In this document: positions 15,350 to 24,861 of the stretch, piece after piece
Layout: each line of letters starts with the position of its first letter
Numbering within the stretch: the first letter of the stretch is position 1
From: Achromobacter seleniivolatilans
GTDB lineage: Bacteria; Pseudomonadota; Gammaproteobacteria; Burkholderiales; Burkholderiaceae_B
Direction: 5' to 3'
DNA length: 64,000 nucleotides
Assembly (NCBI RefSeq): GCF_030864005.1
Contig: NZ_CP132976.1
Span: 2,790,001-2,854,000, forward strand
Position numbers and translations under genes: made by a program
Notes under the pieces: generated by a model
The model's database searches: none
Seen by the model: the letters and a program-made list of their open reading frames with translations, nothing else
Told to the model about the DNA's origin: nothing

Positions 15350-16653
15350 TGACGTTTTCCTCCAAATTTCAGAATTCGGGCAGACTGCCCCTCTTCAGCC
15401 AGCGCCTCAGCCACGCTGGCTTCGATCACATCCAGGCCCTTCGTCAGCAGTTCTTCTTCGATCGTCAAGGCGGGCAGCAGCTTCAACACTTCGTCATGCG
15501 CGCCCGAGGTTTCGATCACGACGCCCTTTTTGAAGGCGTTTTGCGCAATGCGGTTGGCCAGTGCAGGCGTGGCGTTGCACACCAGCCCCTGGATCAAACC
15601 GCGGCCGCGCACTGACAGACCGGCATTGGGATAGCTGTGCACCAGGTTTTCCAGCCAGTCGCGCACCTGGCGCTCTTTGCGCTGGATGTCCGCGGTAAAC
15701 GCGGTATTGGCCCAATAGGTTTCCAGCGCTTGCGTGGCGGTGACGAAAGCCAGGTTGTTGCCGCGGAACGTGCCGCTGTGCGCGCCCGGTTTCCAGATAT
15801 CCAGCTCCGGCTTCATCAGCACCAGCGACATCGGCAGGCCAAAGCCTGACAGCGACTTCGACAAGGTAATGATGTCCGGGCGGATACCGGCAGACTCGAA
15901 GCTGAAGAACGTGCCTGTCCGGCCGCAGCCCACCTGGATGTCATCCACAATCAACAGCATGTCGTGACGCTTGCACAGACGGTCCAGCTCTTTTAACCAA
16001 CGCAAAGTCGCCACATTGACGCCGCCTTCGCCTTGCACGGTTTCCACAATCACGGCAGCAGGCTTGTCCATGCCGCTGCTGGGATCTTCCAACATGCGTT
16101 CCAGATAGGCCATCGTGTCCACGTCCGGACCGAAGTAGCCGTCATACGGCATGAACGTGGTGTTGCCCAGCGCGTAGCCCGATGCCTCACGGAACTTCAT
16201 GTTGGCCGTCACCGCCAGTGAACCGCCGCTGACGCCATGGAAACCATGCGTGAACGAGATCACATTGGGACGCCCCTTGACCTGACGCGCGATCTTCAGC
16301 GCGGCTTCCACGGCATTGGTGCCGGTGGGGCCGGTGAACTGCAAGGTGTATTGCCAGTTACGCGGCTTGAGCAGCACGCGATCCACCGTCTCCAGGAAAC
16401 GCTTCTTCGCGCTGGTCGCCATGTCCAAGCCATGGACGACGCCGTCCGACTGAACATATTCCAGCAGCTTTTCCTTGAGAACAGGATTGTTATGGCCATA
16501 GTTCAGCGTGCCGGCTCCGCTGAAGAAATCGATGTATTCGGTGCCGTCTTCATCGATCAGCGTAGAGCCTCTGGCCTGGCTGAATATCACGGGAAACGAC
16601 CGAATGTAGCCACGCACCTCTGATTCCATCCGGTCAAAGATTTTCAAGTCCAT
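15346..16653 (-). CDS. ectB: L-2,4-diaminobutyrate aminotransferase
   Basis: This 435-residue class III PLP aminotransferase begins MDLKIFDRMESEVRGYIRSFP, a typical EctB opening. The PLP lysine lies in DIITLSKSLSGFGLP, and LLIVDDIQVGCGRTG supplies the cofactor-binding aspartate. It transfers the amino group of glutamate to aspartate semialdehyde, the first dedicated step of ectoine synthesis. The ATG at 16653 was chosen because GGGAGG lies seven bases upstream. The 125-base gap to ectA contains an imperfect hairpin at 16704-16727 (GATGCG/CGCATT core) that might affect processing or relative expression. Confidence 0.96.
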   Translation of the reverse strand: MDLKIFDRMESEVRGYIRSFPVIFSQARGSTLIDEDGTEYIDFFSGAGTLNYGHNNPVLKEKLLEYVQSDGVVHGLDMATSAKKRFLETVDRVLLKPRNWQYTLQFTGPTGTNAVEAALKIARQVKGRPNVISFTHGFHGVSGGSLAVTANMKFREASGYALGNTTFMPYDGYFGPDVDTMAYLERMLEDPSSGMDKPAAVIVETVQGEGGVNVATLRWLKELDRLCKRHDMLLIVDDIQVGCGRTGTFFSFESAGIRPDIITLSKSLSGFGLPMSLVLMKPELDIWKPGAHSGTFRGNNLAFVTATQALETYWANTAFTADIQRKERQVRDWLENLVHSYPNAGLSVRGRGLIQGLVCNATPALANRIAQNAFKKGVVIETSGAHDEVLKLLPALTIEEELLTKGLDVIEASVAEALAEEGQSARILKFGGKRQ

Positions 16654-16778
16654 ATGATTAATCCTCCCTTTCATCTCATAAGTTGACAGACGGCCAGAGC
16701 CCCTCCGGATGCGGGAACGCATTCGGATCAGCACAACCATCCCGGTATTTCGATAAGACCCTCTGAGCTTGCCGCGCC

Positions 16779-17339
16779 CTACGGGGCGGGTAAGGCGAAC
16801 GGGCCTATCCTCAACAACATCTCGTCGTCATGGTCCGCGCCTCCGAACAGTTGCCGGTCGAAGAACGGCTGTTCGGATACATGGGCGCCCAGCTCGCCGG
16901 CCAGACCGGTAAAGCTGCGGCGCGATGCCTGGTTATCAGGCCCCACCGTGGTTTCAAGATGACGAACATGCTCGAGCCCCTTGCGCTGCAAGAGTTCGCG
17001 AAGCATGGCGCGGCCCAACCGATGGCCGCGTGCGCGGGCGTGCACCGCGACCTGCCAGACGAACAACACGTCGGGCCGGGCCGGGATCACATAAGCGGAG
17101 ATAAAACCGTCGATACGTCCGCCGGTACTTTCGGCCAGAACGCAGGTGTCGCTGAAATGCTCAGTAAGGAGCAAGTAGGCGTAGAGGGAATTCAGGTCGA
17201 GTGGCGGGCACTCGGAAATGAGGCGGTGAATGGCGGCGCCGTCTTTGCGATTGGGCAGACGCATCGTGTGGGTCTGTGCGCCAATCGCCGGCGCCACGGC
17301 ACTTGAAAGTGTTGGGGTATCCAGTACGTTTATTCTCAT
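16779..17339 (-). CDS. ectA: L-2,4-diaminobutyrate N-gamma-acetyltransferase
   Basis: This 186-residue GNAT acetyltransferase has the EctA sequence [21 protein letters not shown] followed by [13 protein letters not shown], and a coenzyme A-binding segment [21 protein letters not shown]. It acetylates 2,4-diaminobutyrate from acetyl-CoA to give the substrate of EctC. The start codon overlaps the ectR stop as ATGA, so the regulator and the first enzyme are co-translated. Confidence 0.95.
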   Translation of the reverse strand: MRINVLDTPTLSSAVAPAIGAQTHTMRLPNRKDGAAIHRLISECPPLDLNSLYAYLLLTEHFSDTCVLAESTGGRIDGFISAYVIPARPDVLFVWQVAVHARARGHRLGRAMLRELLQRKGLEHVRHLETTVGPDNQASRRSFTGLAGELGAHVSEQPFFDRQLFGGADHDDEMLLRIGPFALPAP

Positions 17340-17887
17340 GCAACGATTCCCGATTCTGGGGGTGCCCCGCCCGTGGGCACTTCAAGGATGGGCGACGACA
17401 CGTCACCATGCGCGTCCGCGACGTCTGCCTGGCCGCCTTCTTCCATCAGCGCCACGATGCGTTCCAGCGACAACGTGATGGTGGCTTGCTCCAGCTCGGG
17501 CAAGGCGTTCAATGCGTGCGCCAAGTGTTTTTGCAGCGGCGAAGGCGCTTGCTGTGCCAGCTCTCGTCCCGCATCGGTCGCGGTAACAAACACAATGCGG
17601 CGGTCTTCACGGCCGCGTTCGCGGCGGATGAAGCCCTTGTCTTCCAGACGGTCCAGAATGCCTACGACCGTGCTGGGGCTGACATGGATTTCACGGCTGA
17701 TCGCGGTGGCCGTCATCGGGCCGTTCGCAATCACCGTATGCAGGCACATCAGCTGCGGCGCGGTGATGTGACTCACTGCGGAGAGCTGGCGCGAATGCAG
17801 TGCGATCGAACGCGTGATGCGGCGCAAGGCACGCAAGATACGCAGGTCGTACTGCTGTGACGGATCGGTTACGGTCTGTTTATTCAT
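17336..17887 (-). CDS. ectR: MarR-family regulator of the ectoine operon (EctR-type)
   Basis: This 183-residue protein has a MarR winged helix-turn-helix (about residues 30-125): [57 protein letters not shown]. EctR-type repressors control ectABC in several halotolerant bacteria, usually from a divergent or separate gene; here the regulator is the first gene of the operon. A good sigma-70 promoter and a small palindrome lie upstream, which suggests autoregulation. The residues after about 155 form a Pro/Gly-rich tail. Confidence 0.85.
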   Translation of the reverse strand: MNKQTVTDPSQQYDLRILRALRRITRSIALHSRQLSAVSHITAPQLMCLHTVIANGPMTATAISREIHVSPSTVVGILDRLEDKGFIRRERGREDRRIVFVTATDAGRELAQQAPSPLQKHLAHALNALPELEQATITLSLERIVALMEEGGQADVADAHGDVSSPILEVPTGGAPPESGIVA

Positions 17888-17889
17888 GA

Positions 17890-17952
17890 CTGAATTAGTT
17901 CAGCTAAATTGATTTCTGTTCAAATGATATGGGTGCATGAGTACCCTGTCAA
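17890..17952 (-). promoter_or_regulatory. ectR operon promoter and candidate EctR operator
   Basis: On the minus strand TTGACA (17952-17947) and TATCAT (17929-17924) are exactly 17 bases apart, a strong sigma-70 promoter. Between the expected start site and the ectR ATG lies the inverted repeat CTGAA-N4-TTCAG (17890-17903), a candidate operator. Confidence 0.75.
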
Positions 17953-18059
17953 ACCGTATCGCCCCCCATTTTGTAATCATTTCCGCGCTTTTCGCCGTCA
18001 TGTCTCCCAAGCGGTCAGAGGGGCGCGACGCGTTACAGGCTGTTTGAGAGGGCCTTACG

Positions 18060-18120
18060 TTTCGTAAATAAAACATCTGTTTTTTTATTTATCCGATAAA
18101 GTATCATTTGTTTTATTTCC
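18060..18120 (+). promoter_or_regulatory. A/T-rich control region upstream of the RpiR-type gene
   Basis: This stretch is strikingly A/T-rich for the window. It contains AAATAAAACA (18066-18075) facing two TG-T(n)-ATTT copies (18079-18091 and 18109-18118), arranged as inverted and direct repeats. RpiR-family proteins bind such sites and often their own promoter. A -10-like TATCAT lies at 18102-18107. Which bases are used is not clear. Confidence 0.4.
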
Positions 18121-18145
18121 TGAGCTTCGCGCGTAGCCTTCACCC

Positions 18146-19087
18146 ATGATTTCCCCTTTGCAGGAACATCTGCGCAATCTGTCCGCGACCTTGCCCGCTG
18201 AACTTCAACGAGCTGCCTTTTGGGTTCTGGCCAATCCGGCAGAAGTGGGCTTGTGGTCCATGCGCCGCCAGGCACAAGCCGTCGGCGTCGCCCCGGCGAC
18301 CATGTTGCGCATGGCTCGCGCTGCCGGCTACACAAGCTACGAAGCCTTCCGCGCCCCTTTCCAACGAGCGCTGGCCGGTGGCTCCGGGCTTGGCCTGCGG
18401 GACCGGGCAGCGCGCTTGCAAGCATCGCGGGATCACGCTGCCCCAGAAGGGCACGACGCCCTCACTCAAGTGCAGACAGACGCCATCGCCTCTGTCTGCC
18501 ACGTTAATGACGACGCCCATTTCGATGCAGCCGTGGCTGCCTTGCTGGCCGCCCGGCAAGTAGGCTTTCTGGGGCTGCGTTCCGCGTTCGGCATCGCCCA
18601 TCAAATGCGCTATGCCTACCATCTGTTGCGCCGCAACGGCATCCTGATCGAGGGCCTGGGCGGAACACCAGCAGAAGAAGCAGATTGCCTGCAAGCCGGT
18701 GATGCGTTGGTCGTGATTTCTCAAGCGCCCTACCCCGCGGCCACCCTGCAACTGACCCAACAAATCGCCCAGCGCGGCGTAACGGTGCTGGCCCTGACCG
18801 ACAGCCCGACCAACCCGGTCGCGTTGGCCGCCCGGCACGTGCTGCATTTCACCCCGCCCGCCGAGACCGATCCCGCTGACCTATCCGGCCAGCGCGGCCC
18901 CGGCTCTTTTTTTCACAGCACAGCGGGCCTGCTGGGCCTGGCGGAACACCTGATCGCCCGGTTGGCTGCGCACGGGGGCGACGAAGTCCTGCAACGGCTG
19001 AACGACATCGAAACCCGTCTGCACGCCGAAGGCGTGTACTGGACGGAAGCGCCACGCAAGCGCGGCCGCATCTCTTCTAAAAACTGA
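18146..19087 (+). CDS. MurR/RpiR-family transcriptional regulator with SIS domain
   Basis: This 313-residue protein has an N-terminal RpiR helix-turn-helix (about 1-80; VGLWSMRRQAQAVGVAPATMLRMARAAGYTSYEAFRAPF). A C-terminal SIS sugar-isomerase-like domain follows (about 120-255; VGFLGLRSAFGIAHQMRYAYHLL and DALVVISQAPYPAATLQLTQQIAQRGVTVLALTDS). SIS domains of this family usually bind phosphosugars, but some members sense other metabolites. It precedes a class III aminotransferase gene by 33 bases on the same strand and probably regulates it. Confidence 0.88.
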   Translation: MISPLQEHLRNLSATLPAELQRAAFWVLANPAEVGLWSMRRQAQAVGVAPATMLRMARAAGYTSYEAFRAPFQRALAGGSGLGLRDRAARLQASRDHAAPEGHDALTQVQTDAIASVCHVNDDAHFDAAVAALLAARQVGFLGLRSAFGIAHQMRYAYHLLRRNGILIEGLGGTPAEEADCLQAGDALVVISQAPYPAATLQLTQQIAQRGVTVLALTDSPTNPVALAARHVLHFTPPAETDPADLSGQRGPGSFFHSTAGLLGLAEHLIARLAAHGGDEVLQRLNDIETRLHAEGVYWTEAPRKRGRISSKN

Positions 19088-19120
19088 CCCGCACCCCTCC
19101 TGCCACCCGGAACCACTCCA

Positions 19121-20461
19121 ATGACCAGCACTCGTGTTTTGCACCGTTCCTTGCGCGCCACTCCCCCCGTCGCCCAGCGCGGCCAAGGTGTGTGGCTCTA
19201 CGACCAGTCCGGCCGCGCGTACCTGGATGGATCGGGTGGCGCCGCCGTGTCCTGCCTGGGGCATAACCACCCGGACGTGCAGGCCGCCATGCACGCGCAG
19301 ATCGACGCGTTGGCCTACGCGCACACCAGCTTCTTCACGACCGAGCCGGCCGAAGCATTGGCCGCCCGTCTGGTCGAAGATGCGCCGGCGGGCACGTCCC
19401 ACGCCTACTTCGTCTCGGGCGGGTCGGAAGCCATAGAAGCTGCGTTGAAAATGGCGCGCCAGTATTTCGTTGAAATTGGCCAGCCTGAACGCCGCCACAT
19501 CGTGGCCCGAAAGCAGAGTTATCACGGCAACACGCTGGGCGCGCTGGCAGTCGGCGGCAATGCCTGGCGCCGCGCGCAGTTCGCGCCGCTGCTGATTCCG
19601 GTGGAGCATGTAACGCCCTGCTACGCCTATCGGGACCAGCGCGCCGACGAAACGCCGGAACAGTACGGCGCGCGCCTGGCCCAAGAGCTGGATCAGACGT
19701 TTGAACGCCTGGGGTCCCACACCGTCATGGCCTTTGTCGCCGAGCCGGTAGTCGGTGCCACGTCTGGCGCGGTGACAGCGGTGCCCGGCTATTTCCGCCG
19801 TATTCGAGAGGTCTGCGACCGCCATGGCGTCTTGCTGATTGCCGATGAAGTCATGTGCGGCATGGGCCGCACCGGCACGCTGTATGCGGTCGAGCAAGAG
19901 GATGTCGTGCCAGACCTGATCACCATCGCCAAGGGTTTGGGCGGCGGCTACCAGCCCATAGGGGCAGTGATGGCGCAGCAACGCATCGTAGAGGCCATGC
20001 AGCAAGGCAGCGGGTTCTTTCAGCACGGACACACCTATCTTGGTCACGCCATGGCTTGCGCGGCATCGCTGGCCGTGCAGAACGTGATCCGCCGCGACAA
20101 TCTGCTGGAGCGAGTCCGCACTCAGGGTGCAGGCCTGCGCGCAAGGCTAGAACAGGCGCTGGGCCAGCATCCGCACGTAGGCGATATCCGCGGCCGCGGT
20201 TTGTTCATGGGGGTTGAGCTGGTGCAGGACCGCGCCACCAAACAGACCTTTGACCCTGCGCTGACACTGCACGCACGCATCAAGCGCCAGGCCATGGCGC
20301 AAGGGTTGATGGTCTATCCGATGGGCGGAACCATCGACGGCCGCCAGGGCGACCATGTGCTGCTGGCCCCGCCCTTCATTATCTCGGACGACGAATTGGA
20401 TCAACTGACCGTGCGGCTGACGGGCGCAATCGATGCCGCTATTGCGGAAACGCGCGCCTGA
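19121..20461 (+). CDS. Class III PLP-dependent aminotransferase
   Basis: This 446-residue enzyme belongs to the omega-amino acid/4-aminobutyrate/adenosylmethionine aminotransferase group. The catalytic lysine lies in DLITIAKGLGGGYQPIGAV and the cofactor aspartate in GVLLIADEVMCGMGRTG. The segment SGGSEAIEAALKMARQYF binds the PLP phosphate, and HGHTYLGHAMACAASLAV matches the second subunit loop. The amino donor and acceptor cannot be read from sequence. Its expression is probably tied to the RpiR regulator just upstream. Although ectoine genes are near, it lacks EctB features and is on the other strand, so a link to ectoine breakdown is only possible. Confidence 0.85.
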   Translation: MTSTRVLHRSLRATPPVAQRGQGVWLYDQSGRAYLDGSGGAAVSCLGHNHPDVQAAMHAQIDALAYAHTSFFTTEPAEALAARLVEDAPAGTSHAYFVSGGSEAIEAALKMARQYFVEIGQPERRHIVARKQSYHGNTLGALAVGGNAWRRAQFAPLLIPVEHVTPCYAYRDQRADETPEQYGARLAQELDQTFERLGSHTVMAFVAEPVVGATSGAVTAVPGYFRRIREVCDRHGVLLIADEVMCGMGRTGTLYAVEQEDVVPDLITIAKGLGGGYQPIGAVMAQQRIVEAMQQGSGFFQHGHTYLGHAMACAASLAVQNVIRRDNLLERVRTQGAGLRARLEQALGQHPHVGDIRGRGLFMGVELVQDRATKQTFDPALTLHARIKRQAMAQGLMVYPMGGTIDGRQGDHVLLAPPFIISDDELDQLTVRLTGAIDAAIAETRA

Positions 20462-20488
20462 GCCATCGAGCTGGTGGCAGCCGCCGAG

Positions 20489-21691
20489 TCAGCCAGCGCC
20501 GTTTCGGCGCCAGGCTGGCCACGCGCCGATGGTCAGCGCACGCAATATCCACTCCACTGGCCCGTAGGCGTAGCGGCGCAACCACCATGCGGATAGAGGC
20601 AATTGCCCCGCAAAGATCGCCAGCGCCATGCCGAACGCGGCCAGCGGAGACACGGAGGCAAACAGGCGCAATCCCCATCCTGTGAACAACAGCGCGCAGA
20701 TGACGGACTGCATCAGGTAATTGGTCAGCGCCATCCGCCCCGCAGGCGCGAGCCAGAACCCGACGCAAACGCCCAGCCGTGTGCGCAGCAGCAGCAAGAA
20801 CGCGGCGGCATAAGACATGCTCAACAGCGGCGCGGTCAGCAGATCCGCGGCAAGCCCCGGCAGCTCCCAGCTGGCTCCCGCAAAGGGCAATGACGAGGTC
20901 GCGTACAGCGCCGACCCGGCCAAGCCGGGCAGCAGCCCCAAAGCGCATAACAACCAGAGCACCCGCGGCTGCCGCCACGGATCGGCCAGCGCATTGCGCC
21001 GGCCCAGCGCATAGCCGACGAGGAACATGGCAAAGACGAACGGCCCTTGCACGAACAGGACCATGAACCAGATGGTCTCGGTCAATTCCTTGATGTGCTG
21101 CGCGATTGTGGTGGCGATGGTGCCGCGATAGGCTTTGATCGCAGACAACGCTTCAGCCTTGTATTGCGCCATGTAATCGGCTTGCACGGGGTCAAGAAAA
21201 CTCAGCGCGGCCAATATCGCCCAGATCATGGCAGTCAGCACAATGATCCATAGCGCAATACGCAACGCCCGCTTTGGCTCGATTCGGCGGCACAGCAGCA
21301 ATGCCGAGCCCAATAGCGCGTAGGTGACCAGGATGTCCCCCTGATAGAACAGCACCGCATGCGCCATGCCCAGAATAGCCAGGCCCGCCAGCCGCCGCAG
21401 GAAACGCGGCGTGAATGCTGCCTGACTGCGTTCGGCCGCCGCCATCTGCAAGGTGAAGCTATAGCCGAACAAAAAAGAAAACAACAGGTAGAACTTGGTC
21501 TCGAACAGCCAGGCGATCAACCAGCGCGCCGTCAGATCCACGGGGCCGGAAAAATTCGGATCGGCGGCGCCGGCCCCGTAAAACGGGGACGAGAACACGC
21601 CGATATTCACGACCAGAATGCCAAATAGCGCGAAACCGCGCAGAGCGTCCACCTGCGCCAGTCGATGCGGCGCCACGGGCGTGTTGCTCAT
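20489..21691 (-). CDS. DUF418-family multipass membrane protein
   Basis: This 400-residue protein starts with the family hallmark RLAQVDALRGFALFGILVVNIGVF and has about ten hydrophobic segments. The C-terminal DUF418 region includes PAGRMALTNYLMQSVICALLF and the end FAGQLPLSAWWLRRYAYGPVEWILRALT, which closely follow the family pattern. Function of YeiB/DUF418 proteins is not established; they may act on membrane or envelope molecules. The ATG overlaps the stop of a TetR gene as ATGA, so the regulator probably controls this gene. Confidence 0.88.
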   Translation of the reverse strand: MSNTPVAPHRLAQVDALRGFALFGILVVNIGVFSSPFYGAGAADPNFSGPVDLTARWLIAWLFETKFYLLFSFLFGYSFTLQMAAAERSQAAFTPRFLRRLAGLAILGMAHAVLFYQGDILVTYALLGSALLLCRRIEPKRALRIALWIIVLTAMIWAILAALSFLDPVQADYMAQYKAEALSAIKAYRGTIATTIAQHIKELTETIWFMVLFVQGPFVFAMFLVGYALGRRNALADPWRQPRVLWLLCALGLLPGLAGSALYATSSLPFAGASWELPGLAADLLTAPLLSMSYAAAFLLLLRTRLGVCVGFWLAPAGRMALTNYLMQSVICALLFTGWGLRLFASVSPLAAFGMALAIFAGQLPLSAWWLRRYAYGPVEWILRALTIGAWPAWRRNGAG

Positions 21692-22323
21692 CCGCGGCTC
21701 CTTTGCTTGGATGTGCGGACGGCCCCGTCCGGGGCGCCGCCGGGCAGGCATCGCAGCAAGGCCTGATCCAGAAGACGGCGGCCGGCGGCAGCGCCAAAGG
21801 CCGGGTCCACCACCGACCGGCTGTAGACGCCATCGAGCAACAGCAACAGCACATCGGCCATCTCGGCCAGCGGTTCTGGTGATTCGCGCGCTCCCCAGAT
21901 CGCCCCCAGAAGCGCGATCAGACCGCCCTTGCGGCTTGCTTCGTTTTCCATCACTAGTGCGTGAACGCGCACATTGCGCACGGCTTCCGCAAGCACTTCC
22001 ATGCCCAGCCGCACGTACGCGGGGTCTTGATGCAGCGCCAACTGCTGCGCAATCCACTCCACCAGTGCCTGCCGTGCGTCAGGCGCGCTGCAAGCGGCCT
22101 GCATGCGCAACCGCGAGGTTTCGGTATCGACGGCGATCAGCGCTTCGATGATGTCGGTTTTGCTGCCGTAGTAGTGGAAAAGATTGCCGGGGCTCATGCC
22201 AGCGCGGGCGCAGATCTGTGCCGTGGACGTGGCATGAAAGCCATGCTCGGCAAAGCAATCCGCCGCCGCGGCCAGGATCTGGTTGCGACGCTCTTGCTGC
22301 CTGACTGGGTCGATTTTGCGCAC
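21688..22323 (-). CDS. TetR/AcrR-family transcriptional regulator
   Basis: This 211-residue protein has an N-terminal TetR DNA-binding domain: RRNQILAAAADCFAEHGFHATSTAQICARAGMSPGNLFHYYGSKTDIIEALI (about residues 11-62). The C-terminal ligand domain (WIAQQLALHQDPAYVRLGMEVLAEAVRN) is of the type seen in QacR/BetI-like members. The start is GTG at 22323, with AAAGG nine bases upstream. It is the first gene of a two-gene unit with the DUF418 protein, and an inverted repeat sits in front of it. Confidence 0.88.
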   Translation of the reverse strand: MRKIDPVRQQERRNQILAAAADCFAEHGFHATSTAQICARAGMSPGNLFHYYGSKTDIIEALIAVDTETSRLRMQAACSAPDARQALVEWIAQQLALHQDPAYVRLGMEVLAEAVRNVRVHALVMENEASRKGGLIALLGAIWGARESPEPLAEMADVLLLLLDGVYSRSVVDPAFGAAAGRRLLDQALLRCLPGGAPDGAVRTSKQRSRG

Positions 22324-22341
22324 CGCGTTGTGCCTTTATAA

Positions 22342-22369
22342 TTAATAGACTGATTGATCTATCTATTAA
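22342..22369. promoter_or_regulatory. Candidate TetR-family operator
   Basis: TTAATAGA (22342-22349) and TCTATTAA (22362-22369) form a perfect inverted repeat with a 12-base centre, in an A/T-rich patch about 20 bases upstream of the tetR start. The position suggests autorepression. Confidence 0.6.
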
Positions 22370-22412
22370 ATAACAAGACGAGAAAACCAGTCAAGAACAT
22401 CTACACCAAGGC

Positions 22413-22445
22413 AGAAAGAAAACGGCGGGCCTGATGGCCCGCCGT
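22413..22445 (-). terminator. Intrinsic terminator of parC
   Basis: A ten-base-pair stem ACGGCGGGCC/GGCCCGCCGT with the loop TGAT lies 35 bases past parC. On the minus strand it is followed by UUUUCUUUCU. Confidence 0.8.
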
Positions 22446-22479
22446 ATGCAGCGCTTGAACCTGGCTAATCAGCCCGCCC

Positions 22480-24816
22480 TCACCCCAGTACTGGCGACAA
22501 GACCACCGGAGCCTTCGGCCGCACATCCAACTGACGCCCCTTGCGTGCGCGTTTGCCCACGTAAGGCGCCAACGCGTCACCAGCCAGAATGTCTTCGGTC
22601 TGCTTGTTGCGGTAGATGCCTGCGGCGCGCAGGCCACGGGCGCTGATCGGCACGGTTTGGTCCAGCTTGTCGGTGCCGTCCAGCCCCATCAGAATCGTGC
22701 CGCGGCCGCCGCCCGACAAAGACTTGACCTCGTCCAGACCGAACACCAGGAACTTGCCCTTGGCAGACAGCAACGCCAGTTGCGTCGCGCCCTGGAACAG
22801 CGGCACCGGGCGCAGCATTTCATCGCCCTCTTCCAGCGTAATGAACTGCTTGCCACCGCGCTGGCGGGTCATCATGTCGGACAGCTTGGCAGCAAAACCA
22901 TAGCCGCCACGCGTGGCCAACAGCCAGCGTGAGTCGGACGCCGCTGCAATCGTGTGCACGATGCGCGTACCGGACTCCAGATCAATCATGGTGGTTACCG
23001 GTTGGCCGTCGCCGCGAGCCGAAGGCAATCCCGACACCGGCACGGAATAGACGCGGCCGTTGTCGCCTATGGCGATCAGCGTGTCGGTCGTGCGGCATTC
23101 AAAGGCGCCGTACATATCGTCGCCTTGCTTGAAGCCGAATTGCCCAGCGTCATGGCCATGCCCCTGACGGGCGCGCAACCATCCTTTTTGCGACACCACG
23201 ACAGTGACGGGTTCGTCCAACACCTTGGTTTCCAGCACGGCGCGCTCGGCCGTTTCGATCAGCGTGCGGCGATCATCGCCATACTGCTTGGCGTCCGTCT
23301 CGATTTCTTTGATCAACACGCGCTTGAGCGTCGCCGGATTGTCCAGCAGCTCTTGCAGACTGATCTGGTCTTTGCGTTTGTCGGCCAGTTCCTGCTCGAT
23401 CTTGAAGCCTTCAAGACGGGCCAATTGGCGCAGGCGCATTTCCAGAATGTCTTCAGCTTGCCGTTCGGACAGCTTGAAGCGTTCCATCAGCGCCGCGCGC
23501 GGTTCATCGGATTCGCGGATGGTCTGAATGACTTCATCCACGTTCAGGTAGACCAGCATGCGGCCTTCCAGCACGTGGATGCGGTCCGTAACCTTGTCCA
23601 GCCGGAAGCGCGTACGGCGCAGCACGGTGTTGGTGCGGAACGCCACCCATTCGACCAGGATGTCGCGCAGCCCCTTTTGACGCGGCCGGCCATCGGTGCC
23701 GATACAAACCAGGTTGATCGACGAACTGCATTCCATGCTGGTCTGCGCCAGCAAGGTGTTGACGAATTCATCACGGTCAACGCGCGAGGTCTTGGGTTCA
23801 AAGACCAGACGCACTGCGGCATCCTTGCCGGATTCATCGCGCACGGCGTCCAGCAGATTCAGCATGACGGCCTTGGCCTGCGACTGCTCGGGCGTGAGAC
23901 TCTTCTTGCCGGACTTGACCTTGGGGTTGGTGATTTCTTCGATCTCTTCCAGCACCTTCTGGCCGGACGAGCCTGGGGGCAGTTCCGTGATCACCAACTG
24001 CCATTGGCCACGCGCCATTTCTTCAAATTGCCAACGCGCACGCACCTTCAACGAGCCACGGCCTACACCGTAGATCTGCGCGATATCGGCCGCCGGCGTA
24101 ATGATCTGACCGCCGCCGGCAAAGTCCGGACCGGGAATCATCGCGTGCAAATCCGAATCCGGCAGTTGCGGGTTCTTGATCAGCGCCACGCAGGTCTGAG
24201 CCACTTCACGCAGGTTGTGTGACGGGATCTCGGTCGCCATGCCAACCGCAATGCCCGATGCGCCGTTCAGCAACATCATGGGCAGACGCGCGGGCAGCAT
24301 CTGCGGTTCTTGCTGGCTGCCGTCGTAGTTGGGCACGAAATCCACAGTGCCCTCGTCCAGCTCGTCCAGCAGCACCTTGGCGATGGGCGTCAGGCGGGCT
24401 TCGGTGTATCGCATCGCGGCGGCGTTGTCGCCGTCGCGCGAACCGAAGTTGCCCTGGCCGTCGATCAGCGGATAGCGCAGAGAAAAGTCCTGCGCCATGC
24501 GCACCATGGCGTCGTACGCGGCCTGGTCGCCGTGCGGGTGGTATTTACCCAGCACGTCGCCCACGACACGCGCGGACTTCACGGGTTTGGCGCCAGCGGC
24601 CAGGCCCATCGCCTGCATGGCGAACAAGATGCGGCGCTGCACGGGTTTTTGGCCATCCCCCACGTCGGGCAAGGCGCGGCCGCGCACCACGGAAACCGCA
24701 TAGTCCAGATAGGCTTGCTCGGCGTAACGCGCCAGCGTGATGGCGGCATTGGCGTCGCCATCGCCATCAGGCGGCAGGTTGGAGTCGAACAAACCGGGTT
24801 GATTGCTGTCGGTCAT
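22480..24816 (-). CDS. parC: DNA topoisomerase IV subunit A
   Basis: This 778-residue type IIA topoisomerase subunit cuts and rejoins DNA to unlink daughter chromosomes. The active-site tyrosine is Tyr137 in [10 protein letters not shown]. The breakage domain shows [22 protein letters not shown] and [22 protein letters not shown]. The C-terminal part has the beta-pinwheel repeats, such as [21 protein letters not shown] and [17 protein letters not shown]. In the quinolone-resistance region the residue aligned with E. coli Ser80 is Gln98, and that aligned with Glu84 is Asp102. It lies downstream of parE on the same strand with one small gene between. Confidence 0.96.
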   Translation of the reverse strand: MTDSNQPGLFDSNLPPDGDGDANAAITLARYAEQAYLDYAVSVVRGRALPDVGDGQKPVQRRILFAMQAMGLAAGAKPVKSARVVGDVLGKYHPHGDQAAYDAMVRMAQDFSLRYPLIDGQGNFGSRDGDNAAAMRYTEARLTPIAKVLLDELDEGTVDFVPNYDGSQQEPQMLPARLPMMLLNGASGIAVGMATEIPSHNLREVAQTCVALIKNPQLPDSDLHAMIPGPDFAGGGQIITPAADIAQIYGVGRGSLKVRARWQFEEMARGQWQLVITELPPGSSGQKVLEEIEEITNPKVKSGKKSLTPEQSQAKAVMLNLLDAVRDESGKDAAVRLVFEPKTSRVDRDEFVNTLLAQTSMECSSSINLVCIGTDGRPRQKGLRDILVEWVAFRTNTVLRRTRFRLDKVTDRIHVLEGRMLVYLNVDEVIQTIRESDEPRAALMERFKLSERQAEDILEMRLRQLARLEGFKIEQELADKRKDQISLQELLDNPATLKRVLIKEIETDAKQYGDDRRTLIETAERAVLETKVLDEPVTVVVSQKGWLRARQGHGHDAGQFGFKQGDDMYGAFECRTTDTLIAIGDNGRVYSVPVSGLPSARGDGQPVTTMIDLESGTRIVHTIAAASDSRWLLATRGGYGFAAKLSDMMTRQRGGKQFITLEEGDEMLRPVPLFQGATQLALLSAKGKFLVFGLDEVKSLSGGGRGTILMGLDGTDKLDQTVPISARGLRAAGIYRNKQTEDILAGDALAPYVGKRARKGRQLDVRPKAPVVLSPVLG

Positions 24817-24861
24817 GATGTGTTCAGGTAGACAATTTCATCGGAACGGCGTCAATGCGCC

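Noticed and set aside
16654..16778. Possible separate small gene or promoter between ectA and ectB
   Set aside because: No credible reading frame was found. A TTGACA-like hexamer is on the plus strand, the wrong direction for ectB, and only an imperfect hairpin remains.
22954..24222. 422-codon plus-strand open frame opposite parC
   Set aside because: It is an antisense shadow of a strongly conserved essential gene.
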